Below the pieces are notes generated by a model. That model saw nothing but the letters and a program-made list of their open reading frames with translations. It had not been told where the DNA came from and searched no databases. The translations under genes and the position numbers were made by a program. Shown in pieces: positions 24,117-31,174 of a stretch of 31,174 nucleotides of DNA. The stretch's first letter is position 1. Each line of letters opens with the position of its first letter. Source of the stretch: CAVSUR01 sp052143655 (GTDB taxonomy: Bacteria; Actinomycetota; Actinomycetes; Streptosporangiales; Streptosporangiaceae); assembly GCA_052143655.1 (NCBI GenBank), contig JBKQSL010000159.1, positions 1 through 31,174 of the forward strand, written 5' to 3'.

Positions 24117-25145
24117 ATGACGATGCCGACACGAAGGGCGCGGTGGGCCCTGATCCCGGTGGCCGCCGCCCTGGCGCTGGCCGCCGCCGGCTGCGGCAGC
24201 AGCGGGAGCAGCACTAGCAGCAGCAGCGCGAGCGGCTCTGCCGCGGCGGCGAGCCACCCGCTCAAGGTCGCGCTGATCACCCCCAGCGCCACCAATGACC
24301 TGGCCTTCAGCCAGGCCATGTACAGCGCGGTGGAGTCGCTGAAGGCCGCCGACCACCTGCAGGTCTCGGTGCAGGACAACATGTTCGTGGTCACCGACGC
24401 GGCCAACGCGATGCAGCAGTACGCCGCCCAGGGCTACAACCTGATCATCGCCAACGGGTCGCAGTACGGCAGCACCGTGCAGCAGCTGGCAGCCAAGTAC
24501 CCCAAGGTCTCATTCGCCTGGGGCACGGCCGGGTCGACCTTCGGCATGAAGAACGTCTACGCCTACCAGGCCGCCGCCAACCAGGGCGGCTACGCGCAGG
24601 GCTACATGGCCGGGCTGCTGAGCAAGAAGAAGGTCATCGGGGTCATCGGCCCGATCAACGTCGGCGACGCCGAGCTGTACACCGGCGGGTTCAAGGCCGG
24701 CGCGCTCGCGGCCGCCCCCAAGGCCACGGTGCACCTGTCGTTCACCGGCTCGTTCAGCGACGTGTCGCTGATGGCCAGCGCCGCCAAGTCCTACGTCTCC
24801 GAGGGCGCGGACGTGCTCACCGGCAGCTCGCAGTCGGTCGTCGGCGCGATCGGCGTGGCCAAGTCCGACCACGTGGCCTGGTTCGGCACCCAATGGGACC
24901 AGTCGTCGCTGGCGCCCGCCAACGTGGTGTCCAGCCAGGTCTACAACTGGGCCCCGGCGCTCCGGCAGATCTTCGCCGGGATCCGGGCCGGCAAGCTGGG
25001 CGGCGCCACCTACGTGATCACGCTCGCCAATGGCGGGGAGAAGATCGCGTTCAACTCGGCATACCCGCTGCCGGCCTCGGTGAAGTCCGCGGGCGAGAAG
25101 GTCATCGCCAAGATCGAGTCCGGCGCGATCAAGCCCCCGCAGTGA
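24117..25145 (+). CDS. BMP-family substrate-binding lipoprotein of the importer
   Basis: 342 residues with a lipoprotein signal: positive N-terminus, hydrophobic core at about 11-24, and lipobox LAAAGC with lipidated Cys26. A Ser/Gly-rich tether (27-42) leads to a basic-membrane-protein (PnrA-like, Pfam Bmp) periplasmic-binding fold: VALITPSATNDLAFSQAMY, ANQGGYAQGYMAGLLS and IGPINVGDAELYTGGFKAGA. Known members bind purine nucleosides, and some bind other small heterocycles. It is anchored outside the membrane and delivers ligand to the two permeases. GAGGCGAAGG precedes the ATG. A strong hairpin follows the gene, as is common where the binding protein must be made in excess. Confidence 0.92.
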   Translation: MTMPTRRARWALIPVAAALALAAAGCGSSGSSTSSSSASGSAAAASHPLKVALITPSATNDLAFSQAMYSAVESLKAADHLQVSVQDNMFVVTDAANAMQQYAAQGYNLIIANGSQYGSTVQQLAAKYPKVSFAWGTAGSTFGMKNVYAYQAAANQGGYAQGYMAGLLSKKKVIGVIGPINVGDAELYTGGFKAGALAAAPKATVHLSFTGSFSDVSLMASAAKSYVSEGADVLTGSSQSVVGAIGVAKSDHVAWFGTQWDQSSLAPANVVSSQVYNWAPALRQIFAGIRAGKLGGATYVITLANGGEKIAFNSAYPLPASVKSAGEKVIAKIESGAIKPPQ

Positions 25146-25159
25146 CCGCGCAGTGACCG
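25138..25159 (+). repeat. 11-bp tandem duplication across a stop codon
   Basis: CGCAGTGACCG is repeated directly twice, at 25138-25148 and 25149-25159, so the TGA stop of the binding-protein gene and its context are duplicated. It looks like a replication-slippage event. Confidence 0.7.
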
Positions 25160-25162
25160 CGC

Positions 25163-25197
25163 GCCGCTGCGGGCCGGGTGCCCCGGCCCGCAGCGGC
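25163..25197. terminator. Perfect 16-bp hairpin between binding-protein and ATPase genes
   Basis: The 16 bases at 25163-25178 pair exactly with 25182-25197 across a 3-nt TGC loop; the stem has only one A-T pair. It starts 17 nt after the stop codon and ends 29 nt before the ATPase start. There is no T-run, so it probably acts as a 3'-end stabiliser and partial terminator that keeps the binding protein more abundant than the ATPase. Confidence 0.6.
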
Positions 25198-25226
25198 CAG
25201 CCCGGGCCAGGAGAAGGGAGACGGCG

Positions 25227-26858
25227 GTGGCGAGCACCACCAGGCCGGCCGGGCCGCTGCTGGAGATGCGCCAGATCACCAGGCGCTTCCCGGGAGTGGT
25301 CGCCAACGACCGGGTCGACTTCGACGTCCGGCCGGGCGAGGTGCACACGTTGTTCGGCGAGAACGGCGCCGGCAAGAGCACCCTGATGCGCATCCTGTAC
25401 GGCTTCTACCAGCCTGATTCGGGCGAGATCTGGCTGCATGGCCGGCGGACGGCGATCCGCTCGCCCGCGATGGCGATCAGCCACGGCATCGGCATGATCC
25501 ACCAGCATTTCATGCTCGTGCCGACGATGACCGTGGCGCAGAATGTGGCGCTCGGCCTGAAGTCGGCGCGCGGCCCGCTCACCGACCCGAGCCGGGTCAG
25601 CGCCCGCATCCGCGAGCTGGCCGAAACCTATGGGCTGGCGATCGACCCGGCCGCGCAGGCCGGCCAGCTGTCGGTCGGCGAGCGCCAGCGGGTGGAGATC
25701 ATCAAGACGCTCTACCGCGACGTCTCGCTGCTGGTCCTGGACGAGCCGACCGCGGTGCTGACCCCGGGCGAGGTAGACGAGCTGTTCGGCGTGCTCAGGG
25801 CGATGACCGGCCGAGGGCTGGCCGTGGTGTTCATCTCGCACAAGCTGAACGAGGTGCTCGGCCTGTCCGACCGGATCACCGTGCTGCGGGCCGGCCGGAA
25901 CGTAGCCACCGTGCCGGCCGCCGGGGTGACGCGCGCCGAGCTGGCCACGATGATGGTGGGGCACGAGGTCGCCGCGATCGCGGTACCGCCCGGCAGGCCG
26001 GACGGCGCGATCCGGCTGGCGGTGACCGGCCTGACCGCGGCCGGCGACCGCGGCACACCTGCGGTCCGCGAGCTGTCGCTGTCCGCACGGGCCGGGCAGA
26101 TCCTCGGCATCGCCGGCGTCTCCGGCAACGGCCAGCGCGAGCTCGCCGAGGCGATCGCCGGGCTGCGGCCGGTCTCCGCCGGCCAGGTCAGGCTGGACGC
26201 CGCGGACGTCACCAGGGCCCGGCCCGCCGTCGTCCGGGCCGCGGGCCTGGGCTACGTCCCCGAGGAGCGGATGCGCGACGGGCTGATCGGCGACTTCTCG
26301 GTCACCGAGAACCTGCTGCTGGTGGACAGCGCCAGCCCGGCCTTCTTCCGGCACGGGTTCCTGCGCCGCGACGCCGTCCGGCGGCACTGCGCCGGGCTGG
26401 TCGCCGACTTCGACGTCCGCACCCCGAGCCTGGACACCCCGGCCCGCAACCTGTCCGGCGGGAACACCCAGAAGCTGATCATGGCCAGGGAGCTGTCCCG
26501 GTCGCCGGGCGTGCTGCTGGTGGCCCAGCCCATCCGGGGCATCGACATGGCCTCGGCCCAGTACATACACCAGCGGCTGCTGCGCCAGCGGGACGCGGGC
26601 ACCGCGGTGGTGGTGATCTCCGAGGACCTCGATGAGCTGATGACGATCTCCGACCGGCTGGTGGTGATGTACGAGGGCCGGATTGCCGGCGAGGTGGACC
26701 CGCGCACCGCCACCCGGGAGGCCGTTGGCCTGATGATGGCCGGCGGCCCGGCGCCCGGCGGCCCGGCGCCCGGCAACAGGAAACCGGCCCGGGACGATGA
26801 CGCTGCCGGGCCTGCCGGGCCCGATGAGGAGGCCGGACCCGGCGGGCGGGCCGGGTAG
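25227..26858 (+). CDS. ABC importer ATPase with two nucleotide-binding domains (NupO-like)
   Basis: A 543-residue duplicated ATPase of the sugar/nucleoside importer type. The first domain has Walker A GENGAGKST (44-52), signature LSVGERQRVEI (about 150) and LDEPTAVLTP. In the second domain the Walker A is the degenerate GVSGNGQRE usual for this class, with LSGGNTQKLIMAREL and the unusual VAQPIRGID where LDEPTRGID is common. It drives import through the two permeases. A 15-bp unit encoding GGPAP is repeated near 26743-26775, starting a 40-residue Pro/Asp/Gly-rich tail. The GTG start has GGGAG 8 nt upstream. It is the last gene of the right arm and converges on the MarR gene. Confidence 0.92.
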   Translation: MASTTRPAGPLLEMRQITRRFPGVVANDRVDFDVRPGEVHTLFGENGAGKSTLMRILYGFYQPDSGEIWLHGRRTAIRSPAMAISHGIGMIHQHFMLVPTMTVAQNVALGLKSARGPLTDPSRVSARIRELAETYGLAIDPAAQAGQLSVGERQRVEIIKTLYRDVSLLVLDEPTAVLTPGEVDELFGVLRAMTGRGLAVVFISHKLNEVLGLSDRITVLRAGRNVATVPAAGVTRAELATMMVGHEVAAIAVPPGRPDGAIRLAVTGLTAAGDRGTPAVRELSLSARAGQILGIAGVSGNGQRELAEAIAGLRPVSAGQVRLDAADVTRARPAVVRAAGLGYVPEERMRDGLIGDFSVTENLLLVDSASPAFFRHGFLRRDAVRRHCAGLVADFDVRTPSLDTPARNLSGGNTQKLIMARELSRSPGVLLVAQPIRGIDMASAQYIHQRLLRQRDAGTAVVVISEDLDELMTISDRLVVMYEGRIAGEVDPRTATREAVGLMMAGGPAPGGPAPGNRKPARDDDAAGPAGPDEEAGPGGRAG

Positions 26859-26867
26859 GCCGCGCGG

Positions 26868-27410
26868 TCAGGCCTGCCGGCCGCCGAGCGGCCCGGTCCA
26901 GGCCGGGTCGGCGACCAGCTTCTCGGCGATCCGGTCGTGGAAGCTCTTGCGCGCCAGCGCCGCCTCGATGTCGGTGACGACCTGGCTCAGCGGGTACGGG
27001 ATCTCGGCCTCCAGGTCGGCGATCGCCGCCTCGGTGGCCCGCCACTCGGCCGCCAGCCGCCCGGTGCGGCGCCTGGCCTTCGGGGTGAGCGTCACTGTCT
27101 TAGCCCGGGCGTCGGGGCCGGCGGCCGTGCGCACCCACCCGGCCGCGCGCATGGCCGTCAGCTTCTGGCTGACTGCCGAGTGCGTGAGCTGCACCGAGCG
27201 GGCCAGATCGGTGATCGTCATCGGGCCGCGGGCGTGCAGCCGCAGCAGTTCCATCACCCAGCTCGGCTTCAGCCCGTCGACCTGGGCCTCGGCGTAAACG
27301 CGGGCGATCTCGGCGTCCATGGCGGACTGCAGCAGCCGCAGCGGCCGCCACCGGCTGTGCTCGGTCGGGTCGGCCGCGCGGTCCGGCCCGGCGGCAAGCT
27401 CCTCGGTCAT
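26868..27410 (-). CDS. MarR-family transcriptional regulator
   Basis: 180 residues. An N-terminal helix (RWRPLRLLQSAMDAEIARVYAEA) precedes a winged helix-turn-helix (about 50-115: LKPSWVMELLRLHARGPMTITDLARSVQLTHSAVSQKLTAM, then wing AAGPDARAKTVTLTPKARR), and a C-terminal dimerisation helix follows. Dimers of this family bind palindromes and release them on ligand binding. The ATG has no ribosome-binding sequence, but TAAGAT lies exactly 6 nt upstream, so the mRNA is probably leaderless and starts inside the flanking palindrome. It almost certainly represses itself and the divergent exporter. A role in the purine island is possible but not supported by position, as it is convergent with the ATPase gene. 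Confidence 0.9.
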   Translation of the reverse strand: MTEELAAGPDRAADPTEHSRWRPLRLLQSAMDAEIARVYAEAQVDGLKPSWVMELLRLHARGPMTITDLARSVQLTHSAVSQKLTAMRAAGWVRTAAGPDARAKTVTLTPKARRRTGRLAAEWRATEAAIADLEAEIPYPLSQVVTDIEAALARKSFHDRIAEKLVADPAWTGPLGGRQA

Positions 27411-27415
27411 CCAGT

Positions 27416-27451
27416 TATCTTAACAGCACTTATATAAGTGCTGTTAAGATA
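27416..27451. promoter_or_regulatory. Perfect 36-bp palindromic operator with two overlapping divergent promoters
   Basis: Bases 27416-27433 are the exact reverse complement of 27434-27451, in strikingly AT-rich DNA. Each strand reads TTAACA-N19-TAAGAT. The plus-strand -35/-10 are at 27420-27425 and 27445-27450; the minus-strand pair at 27447-27442 and 27422-27417. Each -35 overlaps the -10 of the other promoter. The minus -10 ends 6 nt before the MarR ATG. A MarR dimer bound at the centre (ACTTATATAAGT) would block both promoters together. Confidence 0.85.
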
Positions 27452-27508
27452 GGCGGCGGCCCGGGCCTGGCAGGCCCGGATGCGGTCCGGGCACCGAGGA
27501 GGTCGGCC

Positions 27509-28753
27509 GTGCCAGGTGGTCGCCGGCTGCTCGCCGACCTCAGCCCGCTGCGCGAGTCGGCCGCGTTCCGGCGGCTGTGGGCCGGAAGCACCCTGTCAGC
27601 GGTGGGCAGCGCGCTGACCAGCTTCGCGATCGTGCTGCAGGTGTACGACCTCACCCGGTCCCCGTTCGCAGTAGGCCTGATCGGCGTGGCGCAGATGATC
27701 CCGACCCTGGCGGTGGGACTGCTCGGCGGCTCGCTCGCCGACGCGGCCGACCGGCGCACGGTGGTGCTGGTCGCCAGCAGCGGCCTGGCCGTGGTCTCGG
27801 CGGGGCTGGCCGCCCAGGCCTTCGCCGGCCAGCGGCAGGCCTGGCCACTGTACGTTTTCGCCGCCGCGGCGTCCTCGCTGGCCGCGGTCGACCAGCCGGC
27901 CCGGGCCACGTTCGCGCCCCGGCTGCTGCCAGCCCGGCTGCTGCCCGCCGGGCTGGCGCTGAGCCGGCTGACCTTCCAGATCACGCTGACCGCCGGGGCC
28001 GCCCTCGCGGGCCTCATCGCCGCAGCGCCGCACCTCGGCCTGCCCGCCTGTTACCTGCTTGACGCGGTCAGCTTCGCCGCCGTGCTGTACGGGGTGGCGC
28101 GGCTGCCGGCCATGCCGCCGCAGGGCGGCCGCGCCCGGCCGAGCCCCCGCGCCGTCGCCGCGGGGGCTGCCTTCATCCGCCGCACCCCGGTGCTGGCCGG
28201 GGCCTTCCTCGCTGATCTCAGCGCTACCGTCTTCGGCCTGCCCGTGGCGCTGTTCCCGGTGATCAACGCCGAGCGGTTCGGCGGTGACCCCCGCACGCTC
28301 GGCTTGTTCACCGCGGCCATCGGCGTCGGCGGGCTGGTCACCGCGGTGCTGTCCGGCCCGGTCGGGCAGATAGCGCGGCCGGGCCGGGCGATGCTGGTCA
28401 CGGTCATCGTGTGGGGCGCCGCGTTCGCCGGGTTCGCGGTCGCGCCCGGGCTGTGGCTGACACTCGGCCTGCTGGCCCTGGCCGGCGCCGCAGACATGTT
28501 CACGGTGGTGTTCCGGGGCACGATCGTCGCGCTCGTCACCCCCGACGCGCTGCGCGGCCGGGTCATGGCCGCTGAGTACGTGGCCGGCGCCGGCGGCAGC
28601 CAGCTCGGCAACCTGGAGGCCGGCGCCCTCGGGTCGCTGACCTCGCCGGTGATCAGTGCGCTGGCCGGCGGCCTGGCCACGGTTGCCGCCGCCCTGGCCA
28701 TCGGCGTCGCCCTGCCCGCCTTCACCCGCTGCCGGCTCCGGCAGCGGTCCTGA
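27509..28753 (+). CDS. MFS exporter (EntS-like, MFS_3 type)
   Basis: 414 residues with twelve predicted helices. The N-terminus LSPLRESAAFRRLWAGSTLSAVGSALTSFAIVLQVYDLTRSPFAVGLIGVAQM and the motif GGSLADAADRRTVVL after helix 2 place it in the multidrug/siderophore exporter branch of the major facilitator superfamily. RGRVMAAEYVAGAGGSQLGNLEAGAL is the matching C-half signature. It probably expels a toxic or signalling small molecule recognised by the divergent MarR protein. The GTG start has GAGGAGG 6-7 nt upstream. The transcript is predicted to begin near 27457, leaving a leader of about 50 nt. The cargo cannot be inferred. Confidence 0.9.
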   Translation: MPGGRRLLADLSPLRESAAFRRLWAGSTLSAVGSALTSFAIVLQVYDLTRSPFAVGLIGVAQMIPTLAVGLLGGSLADAADRRTVVLVASSGLAVVSAGLAAQAFAGQRQAWPLYVFAAAASSLAAVDQPARATFAPRLLPARLLPAGLALSRLTFQITLTAGAALAGLIAAAPHLGLPACYLLDAVSFAAVLYGVARLPAMPPQGGRARPSPRAVAAGAAFIRRTPVLAGAFLADLSATVFGLPVALFPVINAERFGGDPRTLGLFTAAIGVGGLVTAVLSGPVGQIARPGRAMLVTVIVWGAAFAGFAVAPGLWLTLGLLALAGAADMFTVVFRGTIVALVTPDALRGRVMAAEYVAGAGGSQLGNLEAGALGSLTSPVISALAGGLATVAAALAIGVALPAFTRCRLRQRS

Positions 28754-28780
28754 TCTGCCCGGCTAGCGCAGCACGGGCGC

Positions 28781-28786
28781 TACGGT
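28781..28786 (+). promoter_or_regulatory. Predicted -10 element (TACGGT) of a leaderless promoter
   Basis: TACGGT fits TANNNT and ends 6 nt before the GTG of the CoA-binding protein gene, with no ribosome-binding sequence between. The same spacing is seen for the serine hydrolase and MarR genes. Confidence 0.45.
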
Positions 28787-28792
28787 GGCCGG

Positions 28793-29218
28793 GTGACCGA
28801 TACCGACGCCATCGTCGAGCGCATCCTGACCACCTACGACACCATCACCGTGGTGGGCGCCAGCAGCGTGCCGATCAAGGCGGCCCAGTCCGTGCCGGCG
28901 CACATGCAGCGGAACGGGTGGCGCATCATCCCGGTCAACCCGCACGCCGAGACGATACTCGGCGAGCGCGTCTACCGGACGCTGCGGGACGTGCCGGAGC
29001 AGATCGGCCTGGTTGACGTGTTCCGCCCGTCGCAGCAGGCAGCCGGCGTCGCGCACCAGGCCGTGGCGGCCGGCGCCACCGCCCTGTGGCTGCAGCTGGG
29101 CATCGCCTCGCGCGAGGCGCGCGCCATCGCCGAGGAAGCCGGGCTGCTGTACGTCGAGGACCGCTGCCTGATCATCGAGCAGCGCCGGCTGGGATTGCAG
29201 GCACCCAGCCACCGGTAA
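28793..29218 (+). CDS. CoA-binding domain protein (YccU-like)
   Basis: 141 residues forming one Rossmann-like CoA_binding_2 domain: TITVVGASSVPIKAAQSVPAHMQRNGWRIIPVNP (about 17-50), GERVYRTLRDVPEQIGLVDVFRP and the C-terminal GLLYVEDRCLIIEQRRL. The family resembles the CoA-binding part of succinyl-CoA synthetase, but stands alone; its biological role is not established. It acts in the cytoplasm and probably binds CoA or a related nucleotide. It lies 39 nt after the exporter gene on the same strand, but the predicted leaderless promoter suggests independent expression. Confidence 0.88.
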   Translation: MTDTDAIVERILTTYDTITVVGASSVPIKAAQSVPAHMQRNGWRIIPVNPHAETILGERVYRTLRDVPEQIGLVDVFRPSQQAAGVAHQAVAAGATALWLQLGIASREARAIAEEAGLLYVEDRCLIIEQRRLGLQAPSHR

Positions 29219-29252
29219 CCCGCGCTGCTAACCCGCACTGCCGGTAACCCGC
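29212..29252. repeat. Short interspersed direct repeats in a convergent gap
   Basis: CCGGTAACCCGCG occurs at 29212-29224 and 29241-29253, with a third partial copy CTAACCCGC between at about 29228-29236. The block covers the stop codon of the CoA-binding gene and the start of the gap before the convergent CBM48-like gene. No clear hairpin is formed. Confidence 0.5.
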
Positions 29253-29297
29253 GTCGGCCGCACGCCCCGGCTGACGACAGCATCCCCGGTAGCGGCC

Positions 29298-29597
29298 TCA
29301 GACCGAGAGGGCGGCCCCGCCGCCGTCGGCGGTGACGGATTCGTCATCGAACCAGACTCCGCCCTCGGCCAGGTACCGGAACCGCAGCGTGCTGCCGGCC
29401 GGGATCGTGACCGCGGCGCTGCGCATGCCATTGCCCCGCCGCCGGAGCGGATGGGCGTAGGGATCCCAGTCGTTGAAGTCCCCCACCACCGATACAGCTC
29501 CCCCGGGCTGGTCGACGGGCAGGGCGAAGGTCACGCGCACCGTGCCGTTGCGTCCTACCTTGGCTGTCTTAATCAACGTATTCTCCGTATCCGGCAC
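29298..29597 (-). CDS. Stand-alone isoamylase early-set / CBM48-like domain protein
   Basis: 99 residues forming a single beta-sandwich domain of the glycogen-binding CBM48/AMPK-beta type. Strands RVTFALPV and VSVVGDFNDWDPYAHPL (about 35-51, with the diagnostic GDFNDW) are followed by MRSAAVTIPAGSTLRFRYLAEGGVWFDDES. Such domains normally sit in front of branching or debranching enzymes; alone they are common in actinobacteria and of unknown function. No catalytic domain is attached or nearby. The GTG start is preceded by AGGTG and AAAGG. Glycogen or starch binding is inferred from the fold only. Confidence 0.8.
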   Translation of the reverse strand: MPDTENTLIKTAKVGRNGTVRVTFALPVDQPGGAVSVVGDFNDWDPYAHPLRRRGNGMRSAAVTIPAGSTLRFRYLAEGGVWFDDESVTADGGGAALSV

Positions 29598-29712
29598 CCT
29601 TTGTCACCTGCTCATAGCGAGCATATCGAATGTGTGTCGGAGAGAAAGCCCGGCACGCCGCGCCATTTCGCAGACCAGCCGGGCCGCAGCCGGGAACGGC
29701 CTGCGTGCGAGG

Positions 29713-29928
29713 ATGACGGCACCGCTGACGCGCCGGAAGGGGACTGAAGGATGCAGCAGCCCGACTAGCGTCGCGCCTGTCGCCTTTCCCGTGGCCATTT
29801 ACTTCTTCATCATCGCCGGGCTGCCCGGCATGCTGATCTGCGGCCTGCTGTGGGCCGGCTTCCGGGCGTCCGTGCGCCGGGCCCGGCCGGGGGGAGCCGA
29901 TCCAGCCGACCGGCCGGCCGGCAGCTGA
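29713..29928 (+). CDS. Doubtful small single-helix membrane protein
   Basis: A 71-codon frame from ATG 29713 with one convincing membrane helix (VAFPVAIYFFIIAGLPGMLICGLLWAGF, split about its middle by GLPG) and a basic tail (RASVRRARPGG). The first 22 or so residues look less protein-like and the ribosome-binding sequence is poor (GAGG touching the ATG). A start at GTG 29791, giving 45 residues, is equally possible. No family is recognised. The helix and basic tail follow the positive-inside rule, which favours a real small protein, but no neighbour supports it. Confidence 0.4.
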   Translation: MTAPLTRRKGTEGCSSPTSVAPVAFPVAIYFFIIAGLPGMLICGLLWAGFRASVRRARPGGADPADRPAGS

Positions 29929-30034
29929 CCGGGGACCGGGGACCGGGAAGGGCGCGGCCGGAAGGGCGCGGCCGCCAGCGGGCTGGCCGGCCCTATCCGG
30001 CCGCGTTCCCGGCGGGGGTAGTTAAGGATGAGCT

Positions 30035-31168
30035 ATGAGCCGCAGCGAGGCACCGTGGCCGGCCGCCCAGAGCGGACCGGACGTGATCGCCTCCGGCCCG
30101 GCGCGTCCGCCCGCCCGGTGGCGGACGCGCTGGCTCGCCATGGCGGCACTGCTCATCGCCGCCGCGGTGGCCGTGGCGGCGATCCGGCACGATACGGCTC
30201 CGCACGCAGCCCGGGCCGCTGCGCCGCAGGTGCGGGTTACCGTCGCCGGTCACCGGCTGCTTGGGGTCCGGTCGGGCTGGGACCTGTTCGGCCTCGGCCC
30301 GGGCGGGCTGGTGCGCATCGAGCTGGCCCGCGGCCGGATCACCCGCACGGCCGTCCCAGGGGCGCAGGTCACCACGCCGGTGTCCGTCGCGGCCGGGCCG
30401 GCTCAGGCGATCATCCGCCCGCTGGATGAGGTACCGGGCTACCTCGTGCCAGACGGCCGGCCGCCCAGGAGCCCGCCGCCAGCGCTCAGCCACGGCGGCA
30501 GCGCCGTTCCCGGCCCGGAGCCGGGCGAAGTCTGGGCCGTGTCCGCGGACAGCAGCCGCATGACGCTGTACTCGCTGACGGACCGCACCGCCGGGCCGAC
30601 CGTGCCGCTGCCGCACGGGCCGTGGGTGACCGGGCCGGACGGCCGAGGCGGCGTGCTGCTGGAGAACGACAACGGCGCTTTCTACGACGGCGGCCCGCGC
30701 GGTGTGCGGCTGATCACCACCGGGGCGGTGGCGGCCGTCGGGCCCGCTGGGTGGCTGACGGTGGCGTGCCGTTACGACGGGCGCTGCGCCGACGTCATGA
30801 TCAGCCCGGGCAGCGGCAGGCGGCGCGTGCTGCCCGGGCGCCTGGCCGCAACCCCGGCATCGGTCGGGGCCATCTCCCCGGACGGATCGACCGCGGCCGT
30901 GTTCCAGCAGGGCACGGGCAGCCGGATCGCGCTCACCCTGATCAGCCTCAGCTCCGGTCGGACGCGGCGGGTCCCGCTCGCGCTCCGCGGCCCGCTGGGC
31001 TCGCCGGCGCTGGCCTGGTCTCCGGACAGCCGCTGGCTGTTCACCGTCGCGGCCGACGGGCAGCTGCTTGCCCTGGACCCGCGCACCGGCCAGCTGCGGG
31101 GCCTGGGCGTCAGGCTGCCGCCGCTGACCGAGCTGGCCGTGCGCGGCACCTCGCCGCCTGCGCGCTGA
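30035..31168 (+). CDS. Membrane-anchored extracytoplasmic beta-propeller-like protein
   Basis: 377 residues. A Pro/Arg-rich cytoplasmic N-terminus of about 32 residues, one membrane helix (about 33-50, WLAMAALLIAAAVAVAAI) and an external domain made of repeated short beta-strand units (for example GEVWAVSADSSRMTLYSL, VGAISPDGSTAAVF, PALAWSPDSRWLFTVAADGQLLALDP). The SPDGS and SPDSRW pieces are typical of WD40/TolB-like propellers. The role is unknown; such proteins are often scaffolds or sensors at the cell surface. AAGGA lies 7 nt before the ATG. It is complete, ending 6 nt before the window edge, and nothing else shows how it is regulated. Confidence 0.75.
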   Translation: MSRSEAPWPAAQSGPDVIASGPARPPARWRTRWLAMAALLIAAAVAVAAIRHDTAPHAARAAAPQVRVTVAGHRLLGVRSGWDLFGLGPGGLVRIELARGRITRTAVPGAQVTTPVSVAAGPAQAIIRPLDEVPGYLVPDGRPPRSPPPALSHGGSAVPGPEPGEVWAVSADSSRMTLYSLTDRTAGPTVPLPHGPWVTGPDGRGGVLLENDNGAFYDGGPRGVRLITTGAVAAVGPAGWLTVACRYDGRCADVMISPGSGRRRVLPGRLAATPASVGAISPDGSTAAVFQQGTGSRIALTLISLSSGRTRRVPLALRGPLGSPALAWSPDSRWLFTVAADGQLLALDPRTGQLRGLGVRLPPLTELAVRGTSPPAR

Positions 31169-31174
31169 GCGTGG

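Overview
This window is very GC-rich DNA, with almost every gene showing G or C at third codon positions, many GTG starts, ATGA stop/start overlaps and leaderless-type promoters (TANNNT 6-7 nt before the start codon). All of this points to an Actinomycetota chromosome. The genus cannot be fixed from the sequence; a spore-forming, Streptosporangiales- or Streptomyces-like actinomycete is a guess. No phage, insertion sequence, CRISPR array, rRNA or tRNA was seen. No stretch longer than 300 bases lacks a gene.

Left flank (1-8067): a DMT-family transporter, a membrane-anchored Ser/Thr protein kinase that has lost its N-lobe, a FabG/PhaB-like reductase, an exported class C beta-lactamase-fold serine hydrolase, a small membrane-protein gene that looks cut at its 5' end, and a KdpD-like sensor protein. 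The KdpD-like protein keeps its N-terminal KdpD/USP domains, but its histidine-kinase core is eroded: the phospho-acceptor His is Arg, and the ATP-lid boxes are lost. Three of these six genes therefore look damaged or repurposed.

Central island (8157-26858): a purine or related N-heterocycle catabolic island built as two divergent arms from a 97-bp intergenic region at 16189-16285. The left arm (minus strand, in transcription order) is a fused FeS-molybdenum hydroxylase (XdhD-like), an SsnA-like amidohydrolase, a luciferase-like (LLM) flavin/F420 oxidoreductase, a PyrB-like carbamoyltransferase, a YgeW-like carbamoyltransferase and carbamate kinase. The right arm (plus strand) is a HyuA-type hydantoinase/dihydropyrimidinase, a separate three-subunit molybdenum hydroxylase (Mo, FAD, 2Fe-2S) and a four-gene BMP-type nucleoside/purine ABC importer. 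It shares ssnA, xdhD, hyuA, ygeW and carbamate kinase with the E. coli ygeW-xdh-ssnA-hyuA region and with gut-bacterial purine clusters. It lacks ygfK, ygeX and ygeY, and adds an LLM oxidoreductase and a second carbamoyltransferase. The working model, an inference, is uptake, then Mo-dependent hydroxylation, deamination, hydrolytic ring opening to a ureido compound, phosphorolysis to carbamoyl phosphate, and ATP formation by carbamate kinase.

Right flank (26868-31174): a MarR regulator divergent from an MFS exporter across a perfect 36-bp palindrome that holds both predicted promoters, then a CoA-binding protein, a stand-alone CBM48-like domain protein, a doubtful small membrane ORF and a membrane-anchored beta-propeller-like protein.
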